Below are positions 61,608-64,000 of a DNA stretch of 64,000 bases, piece by piece. The position numbers and the translations under genes were made by a program. Each line of letters starts with the position of its first letter. Position 1 is the first letter of the stretch. The notes under the pieces are model-generated. The model did no database searches. It was not told where the DNA came from and worked only from the letters and a program-made list of their open reading frames with translations. Source of the stretch: Rhodobacteraceae bacterium SB2 (GTDB lineage: Bacteria > Pseudomonadota > Alphaproteobacteria > Rhodobacterales > Rhodobacteraceae); contig LGRT01000004.1 in assembly GCA_001642945.1 (NCBI GenBank), positions 1 through 64,000 of the forward strand, read 5' to 3'.

Positions 61608-61639
61608 TAAAAAAACGAAAAGCCCACGCTGGGGGCTTT
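61608..61639 (-). terminator. Intrinsic terminator after tRNA-Trp
   Basis: AAAGCCC (61619-61625) pairs with GGGCTTT (61633-61639), and the minus strand continues TCGTTTTTTT. It lies about 30 bp after the tRNA 3' end and would stop the tuf-trnW transcript before the accessory region. Confidence 0.75.
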
Positions 61640-61668
61640 GAGATGTCGTCATAAGATGAAAACTTTTA

Positions 61669-61744
61669 TGGCAGGGGCACCAGGGTTCGAACCCGGGACC
61701 TACGGTTTTGGAGACCGTCGCTCTACCAACTGAGCTATACCCCT
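61669..61744 (-). tRNA. tRNA-Trp (CCA)
   Basis: A complete 76-nt cloverleaf on the minus strand: acceptor AGGGGTA/TGCCCCT, D-arm TAGCTCAG, anticodon loop CTCCAAA (anticodon CCA), T-arm with GGTTCGAACCC, and encoded CCA. It lies 240 bp after tuf copy 2. In typical alphaproteobacteria the next gene is secE; here 9.9 kb intervene. Confidence 0.95.
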
Positions 61745-61914
61745 AACAGGGGCAAAGCGATACGGGATGCTCTGGAAAAGATCAAGCGTAGAATCCATTG
61801 GTGGCAGTAAATTTAAAAGGTGGCGGCATTCTCTGCCACGATCTGCGACGGCGCCGAAAGTGGAACAGCCAGGGCGGCGTCTCAAGTTTGCCAAATCCCG
61901 GCCAAAGCGCGCAG

Positions 61915-61946
61915 CAAAAAAGCGCCGCCCCATCGGGACGACGCTT
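61915..61946 (-). terminator. Intrinsic terminator after second tuf
   Basis: A 12-bp stem (61920-61931 with 61935-61946) with a 3-base loop and two G-U pairs in the minus-strand RNA, followed by TTTTTT. It lies 40 bp after the tuf stop and before tRNA-Trp, so the tRNA may need read-through or its own promoter. Confidence 0.8.
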
Positions 61947-61979
61947 AATCTTACCACATCGCGCATCCGCGATATTAAC

Positions 61980-63165
61980 GTAACTTTTACTCGATAATTT
62001 TTGACACGACGCCTGAGCCGACGGTGCGGCCACCTTCGCGGATAGCAAAGCGCAGCTTATCTTCCATCGCGATTGGCGCAATCAGCTCCACTTCGAACTT
62101 CAAGTTATCGCCGGGCATCACCATCTCTGTTCCCTCTGGCAGGTTCACCGTCCCGGTCACATCCGTCGTACGGAAATAAAACTGTGGGCGGTAATTGGCA
62201 AAGAACGGCGTATGACGGCCACCCTCTTCCTTGGTCAGAATATAGGCTTCAGCCTCAAACTTTGTATGCGGCTTCACAGAGCTTGGCTTACACAGAACCT
62301 GTCCACGCTCAACGCCTTCACGATCAACACCGCGCAGCAATGCACCAATATTGTCGCCAGCTTCACCGCGATCCAGCAATTTGCGGAACATTTCAACACC
62401 CGTACAGGTGGTTTTGCCCGTGTCACGAATGCCAACGATCTCAATCTCATCGCCCACATTGATCACACCGCGCTCAACCCGCCCGGTCACAACCGTACCA
62501 CGGCCCGAGATTGAAAACACATCTTCGATCGGCATCAAGAACGGCTGATCAATCGCGCGATCCGGCTGCGGGATATAGCTGTCAACAGCCGCCATCAGCT
62601 CAGAAATCTTCTCTTCACCGATATTCGCATCGCGACCCTCAAGCGCCGCCAAAGCAGAGCCGGCAACAATCGGAATATCATCACCTGGGTAATCATACGT
62701 GCTGAGAAGCTCGCGCACTTCCATTTCAACCAGCTCAAGAAGCTCTTCGTCATCCACCTGGTCAACTTTGTTCAGGAAAACAACCATCGAAGGGATACCA
62801 ACCTGGCGGCCAAGCAAAATATGCTCGCGCGTTTGCGGCATAGGGCCATCGGCCGCGTTCACAACCAAAATCGCGCCATCCATCTGCGCCGCACCCGTGA
62901 TCATGTTTTTCACATAATCAGCATGGCCGGGGCAATCCACATGCGCGTAATGCCGGTTTTCAGTTTCATATTCAACATGCGCCGTCGAAATCGTGATCCC
63001 GCGGGCTTTTTCTTCCGGCGCAGCGTCAATCTGATCATAATCCTGAAATTCGCCAAATTGCTTCGTAATCGCAGCCGTCAATGTCGTCTTACCATGGTCA
63101 ACGTGACCAATCGTGCCGATGTTGCAATGCGGCTTACTACGCTCAAACTTTTCCTTTGCCATGGT
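61980..63165. repeat. tuf repeat, copy 2
   Basis: Direct repeat of 34751-35936. The 1186-bp match covers the whole tuf ORF, seven bases past the stop and three bases before the start, and ends abruptly on both sides. This is the mark of recent gene conversion between the two tuf loci. Confidence 0.9.
61987..63162 (-). CDS. tuf: Translation elongation factor Tu, copy 2
   Basis: 391 residues from the ATG at 63162; ten further in-frame codons to 63192 are not present at copy 1 and are not used. The product is identical to copy 1. It stands alone with its own promoter and terminator, upstream of tRNA-Trp, the ancestral tufB position. Two tuf genes are common in proteobacteria and give high EF-Tu output. 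Confidence 0.97.
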   Translation of the reverse strand: MAKEKFERSKPHCNIGTIGHVDHGKTTLTAAITKQFGEFQDYDQIDAAPEEKARGITISTAHVEYETENRHYAHVDCPGHADYVKNMITGAAQMDGAILVVNAADGPMPQTREHILLGRQVGIPSMVVFLNKVDQVDDEELLELVEMEVRELLSTYDYPGDDIPIVAGSALAALEGRDANIGEEKISELMAAVDSYIPQPDRAIDQPFLMPIEDVFSISGRGTVVTGRVERGVINVGDEIEIVGIRDTGKTTCTGVEMFRKLLDRGEAGDNIGALLRGVDREGVERGQVLCKPSSVKPHTKFEAEAYILTKEEGGRHTPFFANYRPQFYFRTTDVTGTVNLPEGTEMVMPGDNLKFEVELIAPIAMEDKLRFAIREGGRTVGSGVVSKIIE

Positions 63166-63217
63166 TCTCCGGCGCCTCGTGTTTTGGGGCAACAGCCCTG
63201 TTTCTCTCTGAGGCGGG

Positions 63218-63246
63218 CGTTTAGGACTTTCCTAAAAAAAAATCAA
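63218..63246 (-). promoter_or_regulatory. Promoter of second tuf
   Basis: Minus-strand TTGATT (63241-63246), 17-base spacer that includes a T-run, and TAAACG (63218-63223). Transcription would start about 50 nt before the ATG. Matches are moderate. Confidence 0.45.
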
Positions 63247-63403
63247 GTCTGAGTTTTGTTACCCGCATTGGTTTACAGATGTCCAAAGACTAATCCGTCG
63301 GTTTAAAGAAAATGCTGGGTGATTGGCAAAACCTTGCCGGGTTGACGTTGATGCCAACCCAACAAGGTTTTGCCTTTGCCTGCGAATGCAATAGATTTAC
63401 TTT

Positions 63404-64000
63404 ATGAACAGCACGCACGCCTTTCCAACCCGCATCGCGCTTGTGACTGAGCCAATGGGCGTTATGCAATCGCTCTTGGCCGTACGGCAAAACGTTTTGT
63501 CGATCATTCCCGATATTGCAACACGGCAACCAATGGTATCCGGTAAGACGGGAAAGCGCTGGCATATGGTGATGGATCCCACTGCGCTGCGCCGGATGTT
63601 GCTGGAGAACGTAGAAAATTATCCAAAATCGCAGGTGACCAAAAATTTGCTAAAACCGGCAATCGGAGAGTCATTATTTATCGCAGAAGGCGCGCATTGG
63701 CGCTGGCAACGGCGCGCCGCAGCGCCGGTGTTCTCGCAGCGCAACGTGATGAACCTAAGCCCAATAATATCGTCTGCAGCCGAACGCTGTTGCCAACGCC
63801 TTTCCGACAGTTCCAACCAAGCGATTGATTTCTTAGATGAAATGGTCAAAACCACGTTTGACGTTATTTCGGATGTTACGTTTTCGGGAGATCGCGGGTT
63901 TGACCGTACGGCCGTACATCACGCCATCGACAGCTATATTGCCGAAGCCGGCCGCGTCTCCCTTTTTGACATATTGGGCTTTCCAGATTGGGTTCCCAGA
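63404..64000 (+). CDS. Cytochrome P450, N-terminal part (runs off right edge)
   Basis: 199 codons from ATG 63404 to the window end, still open. The C-helix WRWQRR segment (W99xxxR103, in HWRWQRRAAAPVF) is the heme-propionate-binding WxxxR motif of P450s, and the context (VMDPTALRRMLLENVENYPKS; then TTFDVISDVTFSG) is typical of bacterial class enzymes. The heme-cysteine loop and I-helix lie outside. It is divergent from tuf copy 2, separated by 240 bp. Substrate unknown. Confidence 0.88.
   Translation, partial: MNSTHAFPTRIALVTEPMGVMQSLLAVRQNVLSIIPDIATRQPMVSGKTGKRWHMVMDPTALRRMLLENVENYPKSQVTKNLLKPAIGESLFIAEGAHWRWQRRAAAPVFSQRNVMNLSPIISSAAERCCQRLSDSSNQAIDFLDEMVKTTFDVISDVTFSGDRGFDRTAVHHAIDSYIAEAGRVSLFDILGFPDWVPR

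Noticed and set aside
51737-61744. Attachment-site duplication flanking the trnW-secE insert
   Set aside because: I looked for a copy of the tRNA-Trp 3' end near secE and saw none, so integrase-mediated insertion is not supported.
63290-63855. Minus-strand frames opposite the P450
   Set aside because: They are antisense shadows of a supported coding region.
1-64000. CRISPR arrays, rRNA genes, intact insertion sequences
   Set aside because: No regularly spaced repeats, rRNA sequence or transposase gene with terminal repeats was found.

Overview
The window is a 64 kb piece of an alphaproteobacterial chromosome with moderate GC. Gene content and order point to Rhodobacterales (Roseobacter group): an rpmH-rnpA-yidD-ttcA-yidC-MOSC-engB-argB cluster, an AapJQMP/BztABCD amino-acid transporter, an ATP12-type F1 assembly chaperone, zinc-free S14, and two tuf copies. 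A coastal or marine roseobacter is a plausible source, but the genus cannot be fixed from the sequence alone.

Layout. 1-362: the N-terminal end of a tyrosine integrase facing out of the window, directly beside the 3' end of tRNA-Arg(ACG); this is the edge of an integrated element that lies to the left. 435-9562: an orphan sensor kinase, then a plus-strand housekeeping cluster for protein insertion, tRNA thiolation, ribosome assembly and arginine synthesis, ending in a ferredoxin-like gene overlapping a SixA-type phosphatase. 9569-13976: amino-acid ABC transporter on the minus strand, with a terminator between the binding-protein gene and the rest. 14177-19697: ATP12, HAD phosphatase, pseudouridine synthase, crcB, rarA and a DegP-like protease, in an almost gapless minus-strand run.

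19828-51736: the large ribosomal/RNA polymerase super-cluster, all on the minus strand and read from high to low coordinates: secE-nusG-rplKAJL-rpoBC, rpsLG-fusA-tuf, S10 operon, spc operon, alpha operon. The sequence shows internal punctuation: promoter-like sites before secE, nusG, rpsL and rplO, and terminators or hairpins after rplL, rpoC, tuf, rplW, rplP, rpmD, rpoA and rplQ. The spc operon is split by a 499-bp gap carrying a terminator and a new promoter before rplO.

51737-61668: about 9.9 kb that separates secE from tRNA-Trp(CCA)-tuf, which are normally adjacent. It reads as accessory DNA. It holds a cupin gene, a trimethylamine/dimethylglycine-type flavin oxidoreductase, a GPH-family symporter, an NnrU/MddA-like membrane methyltransferase, a histidine phosphatase, three small AT-rich genes (two are paralogues, one of them interrupted by an in-frame stop), a 44-residue membrane protein, long stretches without genes, and a decayed HD-domain (p)ppGpp-hydrolase-like gene. 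61669-64000: tRNA-Trp, a second tuf identical to the first, and the start of a cytochrome P450 running off the right edge.

I found no CRISPR array, no rRNA, no intact insertion sequence and no clear new defence system. The most unusual parts are the interrupted trnW-secE junction with its decaying contents, the tuf pair homogenised almost exactly to the ORF boundaries, and the split spc operon.
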